Assembly (NCBI RefSeq): GCF_013409505.1
Contig: NZ_JACCBN010000001.1
Location: 5,766,001 to 5,830,000, forward strand
Source of the DNA: Actinomycetospora corticicola
GTDB lineage: Bacteria; Actinomycetota; Actinomycetes; Mycobacteriales; Pseudonocardiaceae
Length of the DNA: 64,000 nucleotides
Reading direction: 5' to 3'
Of this stretch, positions 41,525 to 49,774 are shown piece after piece. Positions within the stretch are counted from its first letter, which is position 1, and every line of letters starts with the position of its first letter. The translations under genes and the position numbers were made by a program. The notes beneath the pieces were generated by a model. It was not told the origin of the DNA. It saw only the letters and a list, made by a program, of their open reading frames with translations, and did not search any database.

Positions 41525-42097
41525 GTGGACCTGACGACGATCGGCAGGGCCGTCGTCATGTTCGCGGTCACGAACGTCGACGACCTCCTCCTGCTCGCGC
41601 TCTTCCTCGCAGGCGCCCGTCGTCGGGGCGCCGCGACGCGGATCGTGCTCGGGCAGTACCTCGGGTTCGTCGGGATCCTCGCGCTGTCCCTCGCCGGAGC
41701 TCTCGGTGCGGCGTTGCTGCCGGAGGGCGTGATCCCGTACCTCGGTCTGGTCCCGCTGGCGCTCGGGCTGCGGGCGGCATGGATGGTCTGGCGGGCCGAC
41801 GGCGACGGGGACGAGGACGTCCGCGCCGCCGCCCCCGGGGTGCTCGCGGTCGCCGGCATCACGCTCGCGAACGGGGGCGACAACCTCGGGGTCTACATCC
41901 CCGTGCTCGCGACGGCGGGTCGCGCCGGGCTCGTCGTCTACGTCGCGGTGTTCCTCGTGCTCGTCGGCGTCTGGTGCGCCCTCGGCCGGTTCCTCGCGAC
42001 CCGGGCGCCCGTGGCCCGGACCCTCGCGCGGTACGGCCACGTGGCCCTGCCGGTCGTCCTCGTCGCCGTCGGACTGCTGATCCTCGTCGGCGCCTGA
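41525..42097 (+). CDS. CadD-like cadmium resistance transporter
   Basis: A 190-residue membrane protein of the CadD family with about five to six TM helices. The paired motifs are present: FAVTNVDDLLLLALF near 13-27 and ITLANGGDNLGVYIPVLAT near 116-134, where the Asn-Asp pairs bind cation. Some relatives move cadmium; others in this superfamily are generic metal or LysE-like exporters. It stands alone, with no metal-sensing regulator nearby. TAACGT ends 9 nt before the GTG and may be its -10 box. Confidence 0.85.
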   Translation: MDLTTIGRAVVMFAVTNVDDLLLLALFLAGARRRGAATRIVLGQYLGFVGILALSLAGALGAALLPEGVIPYLGLVPLALGLRAAWMVWRADGDGDEDVRAAAPGVLAVAGITLANGGDNLGVYIPVLATAGRAGLVVYVAVFLVLVGVWCALGRFLATRAPVARTLARYGHVALPVVLVAVGLLILVGA

Positions 42098-42155
42098 CTT
42101 TTCCCGAACCGCACCCACGGCGTGCGCGGGTTCCCTACCGTCCGGCGTCGAGGGG

Positions 42156-45100
42156 GTGGTCCGGGTGCCGATGCCGGGGGACGCGGGAGCCGTCGAAGCC
42201 GGCGCGACGCAGCTGTCGTCGACGGCCGAGCAGTTCACCAGCGCCGGCGAGGGCATCCGGGCAGCGGGCGGCGGGCTCGGCAGCGCCTGGACCGGCGGCG
42301 CAGCCACGGCGGCGACCGGGCAGATCGCCGAGATCGGCAGCCGGGCGGCGATCGGCGCGGACGTGTCGCGGCTCGCCGGGCAGGCGCTGACCACCTACGC
42401 CAATGAGCTCCGCGCCGCGCAGGAGATGTTCGCCCGCGGGGAGGAGATGGTCCGGCAGGGTGAGGCGGAGCTGGCGGCAGCCTCCGCACGGGTGGCTGGC
42501 CTGGCCGGCACCGCGGCGCCGGCCTCGCAGCAGCAGGACGCCGCGATGGACGCCGCCAACCTCGCCGTCACCGTGGCCCAGCAGAAGATCGACGAGGGCC
42601 GGGCCCTCATGGAGCGGGCGACCCAGCAGGAGCTGCAGGCCAACCAGGCCGCCACGTCCCAGGTGCAGGCCGCCCAGGGACAGCTGGCGGGGATGACGGC
42701 GCCGGTCACCGGCGCTGCCGGTGGGGCACCGGGTGCCGTGGCGGGCGCGCCCGGTGCTCCACTCGGACCACCGATACACCTCGCGGCAGCCGCACCGCCC
42801 GCGCCCCCGAAGGCGCCCGAGGAGGAGTCCGGGTTCTCGTGGAAGGACCTCGGGCACGCGGCCCTCGACCTCGCCGGCCTCGTACCCGTGGTGGGCGAGG
42901 TCGCCGACGGCGCCAACGCCGCCTGGTACACCGCCGAGGGCGACTACCTCAACGCCGGGCTCTCCGCGGCCGCGATGATCCCGTTCGCGGGTTGGGCGGC
43001 CGCCGGCGTCAAGGGCGGCATCAAGGTGGCCGACGCGGTGGAGGCCGGGTCGAGGCTCGCGCCGGAGGCCGCAGCCGCCATCAGGACCGCGCCCTCCCCG
43101 CCGTCCGGAATGCGCATCGACATGGCCCCCGCCACGAGGACCCCGCCCGCCGAGGGCCTGGTCCTGCGCGAGCCGGTGGACATGGGCACCGGGCACCTCC
43201 TGCTGCCCGCCGTCGACGTCGTCCTCCCCGGCGCCCTCCCGCTCGTCCTCGAGCGCTTCCACCGGTCGACCTACCGGTCGGGGCGCTTCTTCGGTCCGAC
43301 CTGGACCTCCACCCTCGACCAGCACGTCGTCGTCACCGCCGACGAGATCGTCCTCGCCCGCGCCGACGGCATGGCTCTGCACTTCCCGACGACGGGAGGC
43401 GCGTCCCGCGAGGACCCGCGCTGGACCCTCGCGCTCGACGGGACCACGCCCGTCGTCGGGAACGGGGATCGTCGGTGGCACTTCGGCGGGGCGGGGGAGC
43501 AGCGCTGGCTGACCGCGGTGGTGGAGCGCGGACACCGCGTCGACGTGGACCGGTTGGCGGACGGGACGCCGCTCGAGGTCGTACACGGCGGCGGGTACCG
43601 GGTGCGGGTCCTGAGCGAGCGCGACCGGAAGGTCGGCTATGACCTGGTGGGAGCGGGTCCCGACGGCGAGGACCGCGCGCTCGTCCGCTTCGGGTACGAG
43701 GCGGGGAACCTGACGGCGGTGGTGGCGTCCTCCGGGCTGCCGACGCGGTTCGGCTACGACGAGCGCGGGCGCATCACGGGCTGGGCCGACCGGATCGGGA
43801 CCTGGTTCCGCCACGAGTACGACGACCACGACCGGCTCGTCCGGCAGGTCGGCTCGGGCGACACGCTGAACTGCACGTTCGCCTACTCCGACGACGTCGT
43901 CTCCTGCACCGACTCGCTCGGGCACACCACGCGGTACGTGCACGACGAGGACGGTCGGGTCGTCCGGACGATCGACCCGCTGGGCCACGAGCGACGGTCC
44001 GCGTACGAGGGCGGGCGGCTGGTCACCGAGACCGACGAGCTCGGCCGGACGACGCGCTTCGGCCACGACGCCCTCGGTGTCCTGGACCGGGTCGTCCGGC
44101 CGGACGGGTCCGAGGTCGTCGAGGAGCACGACGACGCCGGGCGTCCGGTGCGGGTGCGCGACGCCGACGGGGCGGTGTGGTCGCACGCGTACGACGGGTC
44201 GGGACGCCGGGTCGCGACGACCGATCCGCTGGGCGCCACGAGCCGCTACGAGTACGACGACGGAGGTCTGATCGCGGTCGTCGACGCCCTCGGCGGGACG
44301 ACGCGGGTAGAGAACGACGCGGCGGGTCTGCCGGTGGCCGTGACCGACCCGGTCGGGGCGGTGACGCGGTGGGAGCGCGACGCCTTCGGCCGCGTGGTCG
44401 CCGAGACCGACCCGACGGGCCTGCTCACGCGGTTCTCCTGGACGCTCGAGGGGCGGCTCGCGACACGCACCCTTCCCGACGGCGGGGTCGAGCGGCGCCT
44501 GTACGACGGCGAGGGCAACCTGACGTCGGTCACCTCGGCCACGGGTGCCGTGACCCGCTTCGAGCACACGCACTTCGACCTCGTCGCCGCGCGGATCGAG
44601 CCGGACGGGTCGCGGTTCGAGCAGGCGTGGGACACGGAGATGCGGCTGGTCGGGGTCACGTCACCCGACGGCTCTCGGTGGACCTACGAGTACGACGCGG
44701 CAGGACGGCTCGTCGCGGAGACCGACTACGACGGACGGCGCCGGACCTACGACGTCGACGCGGCCGGCCAGGTGCGGGCGCGGACGAACGCTCTCGGCGA
44801 GACCGTCACCTACGGGTTCACCGCCCTGGGGCAGGTCGCCGAACGGCGGGCTCGCGGCTCGCTGACGACCTACGACCACGACCCGGTCGGTCGCCTCGTC
44901 CGGGCGACGACACCCGACGTGGACGTGGTGCTGACGAGGGACGCGGTCGGCCGCGTGGTGGGGGAGGCGACGAACGGCCGCGCGGTCACTTCGTCGTACG
45001 ACCCCCTCGGGCGGCGGACCGAGCGGACGACCCCGGCCGGGCAGGTGTCGCGGTGGACCTACGCGCCCGACTCGACGGTGCGCTCGCTCGTCGCGGGGGT

Positions 45101-46541
45101 CGAGATCGGGTTCGACCACGACGTGGCCGGCCGCGAGACCCGTCGTCGGGCGGGCGGCGGTGTGGTGGAGCAGGAGTGGTCCGCCGGACGGATGGTCGGC
45201 CAGCGGATCGGCGATCTGTCGCGTGAGTACCGCTACGGCGCCGACGGGGCGCTCACCGGTGTCGGCGCCCGCGAGTTCGACCTCGACGCTCGCGGCCGGG
45301 TGACGGCGATCCGCGCCGGGGCCTGGGTCGAGCAGTACGACTACGACGCGCTGGGCAACACGACCGACGCGTCCTGGCCGGGCGCCGATCCCGACGTGAG
45401 CGGGCCGCGCTCGTTCCGCGGGACGGTGCTCGAGCGGGCCGGGCGGGTCAGCTACGCCCACGACGCCGAGGGCCGCGTGGTGCAGCGGGTCCGACGGCGG
45501 CTCGGTGGCCGGGCGGAGACCTGGCGGTACGAGTGGGACGCGCTGGACCAGCTGGTCGGGGTCACGACCCCCGACGGTGCACGGTGGCGATACGTCTACG
45601 ACGCCTTCGGCCGGCGGGTGTCGAAGGTCCGCGACGACGGCTCCGAGCAGGTCGACTTCGCCTGGGACGGGCCGACCCTCGTCGAGGAGGTCCGGCACAC
45701 GGCCGACGGGGTGTCGGCCACGACGTGGGACCACGTCGGCCTCCACCCGGTCGCGCAACGGACCCGCTCACGTGCGGCCGGGCAGGCGGAGATCGACGAG
45801 GCGTTCTTCTCGATCGTCACCGACCTCGTCGGCGCTCCGACGGAACTCGTCTCCGACGACGGGTCGGTGGTCGGGCAGGCCCGCCGGTCACTGTGGGGCC
45901 GGACGACCTGGAGCGGCGTCTCGACACCCCTGCTCTTCCCGGGCCAGTACCTCGACCCCGAGACGGGCTTCGCCTACAACCTGCACCGCTACTACGACCC
46001 GGACACGGCCCGGTACCTGTCGCAGGACCCGCTCGGACTCGCGCCCGCCCCGAACCCGGCGGCCTACGTGCACAACCCGCACACCTGGGCCGACCCGCTG
46101 GGCCTGAACCCGTGTGCAGCCCAACCGCCGGCATCGGGTGGTGGTCAGCCGGCGCTCCCGCCGGGTCCGAGCGCGAGACAGAAGGCTTTGCCCCCGAGCA
46201 GCGGCCTCGTGGACCTGGCCAGCCCCAATCGGCGCCAGCACATCCTGTTTGGTGACGGCCCCGGAAGAGGCGGTCACTACCCTCCTGCACAGTCGGGCAA
46301 GACCGAGTTTCCTGCGCGATGGGGCCCAGAGCAGACCATGCATCACGTGTCCGACATCGCGACGGACCCGAACGCAGTTGTTAAGGGTGGAGGAAAGGGT
46401 GGGGGCTTGTTCGACAAGCACGGCGCCCCGGCCCGGTTCCGGCACTACGGTGTGCGTGACGGCGTATCCATCAAGGTGGTGACGGAGCCTGCGGGCGAAG
46501 GCATCATCACGGCACACCCGCACTCGGGAGCCTGGAATTGA
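42156..46541 (+). CDS. RHS polymorphic toxin with WXG-like N-terminus and EndoU tip
   Basis: A 1461-residue effector. Residues 1-130 form helices like WXG100/ESX substrates (GSAWTGG turn near 48); about 235-300 is a hydrophobic pre-toxin segment (GLVPVVGEVADGANAAWY); from about 345 a DUF6531-like start (REPVDMGTGHLLLPAVDVVLPG) leads into some 30 YD/RHS repeats that form a shell. The RHS core ends near 1261-1310 (QYLDPETGFAYNLHRYYDP, then ADPLGL). The variable tip (1320-1461) matches bacterial EndoU RNases: HIL near 1361, GGHY near 1372, and ITAHP near 1449 fit the catalytic His, His and Ser/Thr. It is likely secreted, perhaps by type VII secretion, and acts against neighbouring cells. Confidence 0.88.
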   Translation: MVRVPMPGDAGAVEAGATQLSSTAEQFTSAGEGIRAAGGGLGSAWTGGAATAATGQIAEIGSRAAIGADVSRLAGQALTTYANELRAAQEMFARGEEMVRQGEAELAAASARVAGLAGTAAPASQQQDAAMDAANLAVTVAQQKIDEGRALMERATQQELQANQAATSQVQAAQGQLAGMTAPVTGAAGGAPGAVAGAPGAPLGPPIHLAAAAPPAPPKAPEEESGFSWKDLGHAALDLAGLVPVVGEVADGANAAWYTAEGDYLNAGLSAAAMIPFAGWAAAGVKGGIKVADAVEAGSRLAPEAAAAIRTAPSPPSGMRIDMAPATRTPPAEGLVLREPVDMGTGHLLLPAVDVVLPGALPLVLERFHRSTYRSGRFFGPTWTSTLDQHVVVTADEIVLARADGMALHFPTTGGASREDPRWTLALDGTTPVVGNGDRRWHFGGAGEQRWLTAVVERGHRVDVDRLADGTPLEVVHGGGYRVRVLSERDRKVGYDLVGAGPDGEDRALVRFGYEAGNLTAVVASSGLPTRFGYDERGRITGWADRIGTWFRHEYDDHDRLVRQVGSGDTLNCTFAYSDDVVSCTDSLGHTTRYVHDEDGRVVRTIDPLGHERRSAYEGGRLVTETDELGRTTRFGHDALGVLDRVVRPDGSEVVEEHDDAGRPVRVRDADGAVWSHAYDGSGRRVATTDPLGATSRYEYDDGGLIAVVDALGGTTRVENDAAGLPVAVTDPVGAVTRWERDAFGRVVAETDPTGLLTRFSWTLEGRLATRTLPDGGVERRLYDGEGNLTSVTSATGAVTRFEHTHFDLVAARIEPDGSRFEQAWDTEMRLVGVTSPDGSRWTYEYDAAGRLVAETDYDGRRRTYDVDAAGQVRARTNALGETVTYGFTALGQVAERRARGSLTTYDHDPVGRLVRATTPDVDVVLTRDAVGRVVGEATNGRAVTSSYDPLGRRTERTTPAGQVSRWTYAPDSTVRSLVAGVEIGFDHDVAGRETRRRAGGGVVEQEWSAGRMVGQRIGDLSREYRYGADGALTGVGAREFDLDARGRVTAIRAGAWVEQYDYDALGNTTDASWPGADPDVSGPRSFRGTVLERAGRVSYAHDAEGRVVQRVRRRLGGRAETWRYEWDALDQLVGVTTPDGARWRYVYDAFGRRVSKVRDDGSEQVDFAWDGPTLVEEVRHTADGVSATTWDHVGLHPVAQRTRSRAAGQAEIDEAFFSIVTDLVGAPTELVSDDGSVVGQARRSLWGRTTWSGVSTPLLFPGQYLDPETGFAYNLHRYYDPDTARYLSQDPLGLAPAPNPAAYVHNPHTWADPLGLNPCAAQPPASGGGQPALPPGPSARQKALPPSSGLVDLASPNRRQHILFGDGPGRGGHYPPAQSGKTEFPARWGPEQTMHHVSDIATDPNAVVKGGGKGGGLFDKHGAPARFRHYGVRDGVSIKVVTEPAGEGIITAHPHSGAWN

Positions 46542-46810
46542 ACGAGGACGACCTCTGGAAGCTGCACGACCTCCTGGCCAAGGACGGCGTGGATGACGAG
46601 ACGCTCAGTCTGCTGAGTGACGACATCCAGGCGGGAGAGTTCGTGGTCGGCATCGAACAGATTGCAGACACGGTATCCGAGTACGACATCGTGATCTCGG
46701 AACGGACTGGGCGCCTGCTCAGACGTATCGGTGAACACTTCACCGTGACCAGACCGTCATTCATCGAGGTGTCAGACAGGTTTTCGGGGCCCCCGTCGAC
46801 CTCGCGCTGA
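46538..46810 (+). CDS. MafI-like immunity protein
   Basis: A 90-residue acidic helical protein directly after the toxin, starting on TTG at 46538 and overlapping its stop (TTGA). Segments such as DDLWKLHDLLAKDG, GEFVVGIEQIADTVSEYDI and RLLRRIGEHF follow the pattern of MafI-family immunity proteins, which neutralise EndoU-type MafB toxins in Neisseria. It should bind the nuclease tip in the producing cell. Tight overlap ensures immunity is made with toxin. Base composition is clearly less GC-rich than the RHS core. Family assignment rests on pattern and context. Confidence 0.75.
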   Translation: MNEDDLWKLHDLLAKDGVDDETLSLLSDDIQAGEFVVGIEQIADTVSEYDIVISERTGRLLRRIGEHFTVTRPSFIEVSDRFSGPPSTSR

Positions 46811-47212
46811 GCCAAGCCACACGGTCGAGTCGAAACGAGACACCGCGGGGAGCCTGCCTCTCTGGTTCATGCGAGCAGGAGAGCCGAGCTTCGACGGGCG
46901 CAGTACCCACGGCACGAGCGAGCACCTACGGTGGTCGTGGAGCGCCGATGACCACCGCAGGTGCTCGTTGATCATGGTCGAGCAGTCCGGCCCGGTCTTG
47001 TCGCGGCGACCAGGCCGTGCCGGATCACCGTGTCGCTGTGAAGCACAGCGATAAGGTGCGGACGCGCTGACCGGAGCCTGCGACAGGGCCGCTCGACAGA
47101 ACGAGAGGACCCCTGTCGGGCTCACGACGGGTGCGCGAGCCCGCTGAGGGTCCTCTCGTCCGCGGGGAGCGAGCCCGGACGTCCTGTGCGGCCGTCCGTG
47201 CCCGCCCGAAGG
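46811..47212. other. 402-bp convergent intergenic region with two hairpins
   Basis: No credible gene is seen. Hairpin one has 18-bp arms with one mismatch (46919-46936 and 46950-46967). Hairpin two has 22-bp arms with three mismatches (47102-47123 and 47137-47158). Both loops are 13 nt. They could terminate the toxin-immunity and spermidine transcripts that converge here, or be remnants of small mobile repeats. Confidence 0.65.
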
Positions 47213-48469
47213 TCAGTGCCGGACCGCGAACGGCAGGATCGACCCGCGCAGCAGGGCCTCCGCGTCGACGGAGGTCAGCTCCGGGAACCGCGACAGCCGG
47301 GACGAGGCCAGCGCCACCGGGTCGTCGACCGCGTCGAGGCGGCCCGTCAGGTACGCCCACTCGTGCTCGTCCGAGCAGTAGGGGAGCACCGTGGGGAACA
47401 CCGAGGAGAAGCGGGCCGACATCCGCTTCAGGGTGTCGTTGCGCCACACCGTCGGACAGCCCGCCTGCGTGCACACCACCCCGCCGGGCGCGAGCACCGA
47501 TGCGCAGCGCTCGAGGAACGGGGTGCCGTAGAGGCGGGCGTGCTGGGCGGGGTCGTCGACCTCGACCGGCTCGTCGGGCAGGTCCACGATCACGACGTCG
47601 TACCGGTCGCCCCGCTCCGCGGCCGCCGCGAGGAACTCCCAGCCGTCCGCGTAGTGCACCCGCACCGGACCGTCGCCCGCCTCGGCGGCCTCCAGCTCGG
47701 CGGCGGAGTAGCCGTAGGGCAGCAGCGAGGCGCAGCGCCGGACGCACTCGGTGTCGATGTCGACGTGGTCGACCACCGACGCGCCGGCCGCGACCGCGAG
47801 CTGCGAGACCACGCCCTCGGAGGAGCCCACGATCAGCACCCGGTCGAGCTGGTCGGCGAGCAGCAGAGGCGGGACGGCGAGGGCCTCGTGGTAGACGAGC
47901 TGGGTCTGCTCGGTCGACTGCCGCTCGCCGTCGCAGAACAGCGAGATCCCCTGCGCGGTGCGCGCGACGATCATGTCCTGCCACTCGGTGCGGCCCCGGA
48001 AGAGCACCTCGTCGATCCGCCAGCGCCGACGCATCCCGGCCGCGAGCGGCTCGTCGACCTCGCGCTGACCGACCACGTCGGGCGCGAGCCCGGCGCCGCG
48101 CGCCACGATCTGCGCCCGCACCTCGACGGCCCCGACCTCGCGTCCGAGCACCTCGACGATCCGCTCCGGATCGGCGTGCTCGCCGCACGTGAACACGTCC
48201 ACGAACGCCGCGCCCGCCTCGGGATAGGCGTGCACCGAGGCATGGGACTCGGCGAGGAGGGCGAGCACGGTCGTGCCCTGCGGCTCGAAGCGGTGGGCCA
48301 CGACGTCGAGGACGGTCGCGCCGCCCGCGTCGAGGGCGGTCCGGAGCGCGCGGGTGACGGCGGCGTCGTCACCGAGCAGCGCGGCGGACACCCCGCGCAG
48401 CTCGGCGAGCACGTGGCGCCCCGCGAAGGAGGGTGCGGATACGTCCGGGGGGACGGCGGAGGTCGTCAA
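47213..48469 (-). CDS. SpeD-SpeE fusion: AdoMet decarboxylase plus spermidine synthase-like
   Basis: A 418-residue two-domain protein. The N-terminal part (about 15-135) is class 1B AdoMet decarboxylase: ESHASVHAYPE gives the self-cleavage pair Glu74-Ser75 (Ser becomes pyruvoyl), with His80 and Cys95 at the canonical +5 and +20 spacing. The C-terminal part (about 145-400) is a spermidine-synthase-fold domain (WQDMIVARTAQGISLFCDGERQ split over 162-183, HEALAVPP, DIDTECV). Its SAM-binding GGGDG motif reads GSSEG. Together they would make and use decarboxylated AdoMet for spermidine. The TTG start overlaps the decarboxylase stop (TTGA). Confidence 0.88.
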   Translation of the reverse strand: MTTSAVPPDVSAPSFAGRHVLAELRGVSAALLGDDAAVTRALRTALDAGGATVLDVVAHRFEPQGTTVLALLAESHASVHAYPEAGAAFVDVFTCGEHADPERIVEVLGREVGAVEVRAQIVARGAGLAPDVVGQREVDEPLAAGMRRRWRIDEVLFRGRTEWQDMIVARTAQGISLFCDGERQSTEQTQLVYHEALAVPPLLLADQLDRVLIVGSSEGVVSQLAVAAGASVVDHVDIDTECVRRCASLLPYGYSAAELEAAEAGDGPVRVHYADGWEFLAAAAERGDRYDVVIVDLPDEPVEVDDPAQHARLYGTPFLERCASVLAPGGVVCTQAGCPTVWRNDTLKRMSARFSSVFPTVLPYCSDEHEWAYLTGRLDAVDDPVALASSRLSRFPELTSVDAEALLRGSILPFAVRH

Positions 48470-49569
48470 TCAGGGGTCCTCTCAGGGGTAGGGAGGGTGG
48501 TGATCACGGTCGGCAGCGGAGGGAGTCCGTTGAAGCCGACCGACGCGTAACTGGAGGTGTAGGCGCCGGCGCCGAGGAACTCGACGACGTCGCCGGGGGC
48601 CAGGTCGAGGGGCAGCTGCACGTCGGCGCGCCGGTAGAGCACGTCGTCGCCGTCGCAGGTCGGCCCGGCCAGCACCACGGGTCCCCGTGGCGCGGCGTCG
48701 GGGTGCCCGGGGCACCGCAACCGGTAGACGATCATCTCGCCCTCGGTCTCGGCGAGGCCCTGGTAGCGCCCCACGTCGAGGTAGACCCAGCGGCGCCCGG
48801 CCCGCTCGGTCACGAGCACCACCTCGGCGACCAGCACGCCCGCGTCCGCCACGAGCGCCCGTCCGGGCTCGGCCACGAGGTGCGGCCGCCAGTCGCCGAG
48901 CTCGGCGTCGATCGCGGCCGCGATCTCCCACAGCGTGGGCACGCGGCCGGCACCGTGCCTCGTCGGGAAGCCGCCCCCGAGGTTGAGCTCCTCGACGGCC
49001 ACCCCGGACAGGGCGACCGCCCGCCGGGCGGAGGCGATGCCCCGGCACCACGACGACGGGTCGGTCTGCTGCGACCCCGGGTGGAACCCGAGCCCGTGCG
49101 GGCGCAGGCCCACGTCGCGGGCGCGGCACAGGAGCGCCGCGGCCTCCTCGGGAGGAACGCCGAACTTGCCGGCGAAGGGGGTGGCGGACCCGTCGTCGTC
49201 CACGGCCAGGCGCACCGTGACCGCCGCCCCGGGCGCCTCGCGGGCGAGCAGGTCCACGTCGGCGGCCGAGTCGGTGGTGAAACGGGAGACCCCCGCGGCC
49301 ACCGCGGCGCGGACGTCGGACGCCTTCTTGACGGGGTTGCCCCAGGTCATCCGCCGGGGCTCCACGCCCGCGAGCAGGCACGCGTCGAGCTCCCCGACGC
49401 TCGCGAGATCGGCACTCGCTCCGAGCCCGGCGAGCAGCGCGAGCACGTCCGGGTGCGGGTTCGCCTTGATGGCGTAAGCGGGCTCGACGTGCGGGAACGC
49501 GTCACGAAAGGTGACGTAGGAGGTCTGGACGACGGAGAGGTCGAGCTCCAGACGGGGGCTCGCGTTCAC
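48466..49569 (-). CDS. PLP-dependent ornithine/lysine decarboxylase (fold III)
   Basis: A 367-residue alanine-racemase-fold decarboxylase. The PLP Lys is Lys35 in AYAIKANPHP; HPGSQ, LNLGGGFP and EPGRALVA form the PLP site; GPTCDGDD supplies the Cys/Asp pair at the dimer active site, and FLGAGAYTSSYASVGFNG near the C-terminus is typical of ornithine decarboxylases. It likely makes putrescine (or cadaverine) for the SpeD-SpeE fusion encoded next. The GTG at 49569 is chosen; the much longer open frame upstream is antisense to the Ser/Thr/Pro-rich gene and is not real. Confidence 0.9.
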   Translation of the reverse strand: MNASPRLELDLSVVQTSYVTFRDAFPHVEPAYAIKANPHPDVLALLAGLGASADLASVGELDACLLAGVEPRRMTWGNPVKKASDVRAAVAAGVSRFTTDSAADVDLLAREAPGAAVTVRLAVDDDGSATPFAGKFGVPPEEAAALLCRARDVGLRPHGLGFHPGSQQTDPSSWCRGIASARRAVALSGVAVEELNLGGGFPTRHGAGRVPTLWEIAAAIDAELGDWRPHLVAEPGRALVADAGVLVAEVVLVTERAGRRWVYLDVGRYQGLAETEGEMIVYRLRCPGHPDAAPRGPVVLAGPTCDGDDVLYRRADVQLPLDLAPGDVVEFLGAGAYTSSYASVGFNGLPPLPTVITTLPTPERTPD

Positions 49570-49774
49570 CCTTCCGGACGACGGGGGTGGCTGGTCCGAC
49601 GCACGTCCGTGCGCCTGCACCGTTCGCTGTGCACCCACGTCCTCCATCGTGCCCGCAACCGCTGGTCCGCGATGCACGAAACGGCTGACGTGAGACCTAA
49701 CGGACGCGTACTGTCCGAGATCTTCCGTTCTGGCGGGATCGGGAGTGGCGGGTCGGGGAGAAAGCAGGAGACGT

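Noticed and set aside
42135-44573. An 812-codon minus-strand frame
   Set aside because: Shadow of the RHS gene; Arg/Val/Gly-rich with no domain, while the plus strand has clear YD repeats.
43160-46030. YD/RHS repeat region as a DNA repeat array
   Set aside because: The repetition is at protein level with diverged codons, so it is part of the toxin shell and not a separate repeat element.
46869-47054. Open frame of 61 codons in the convergent gap
   Set aside because: It covers the 46919-46967 hairpin, has no ribosome-binding site and no recognisable sequence.
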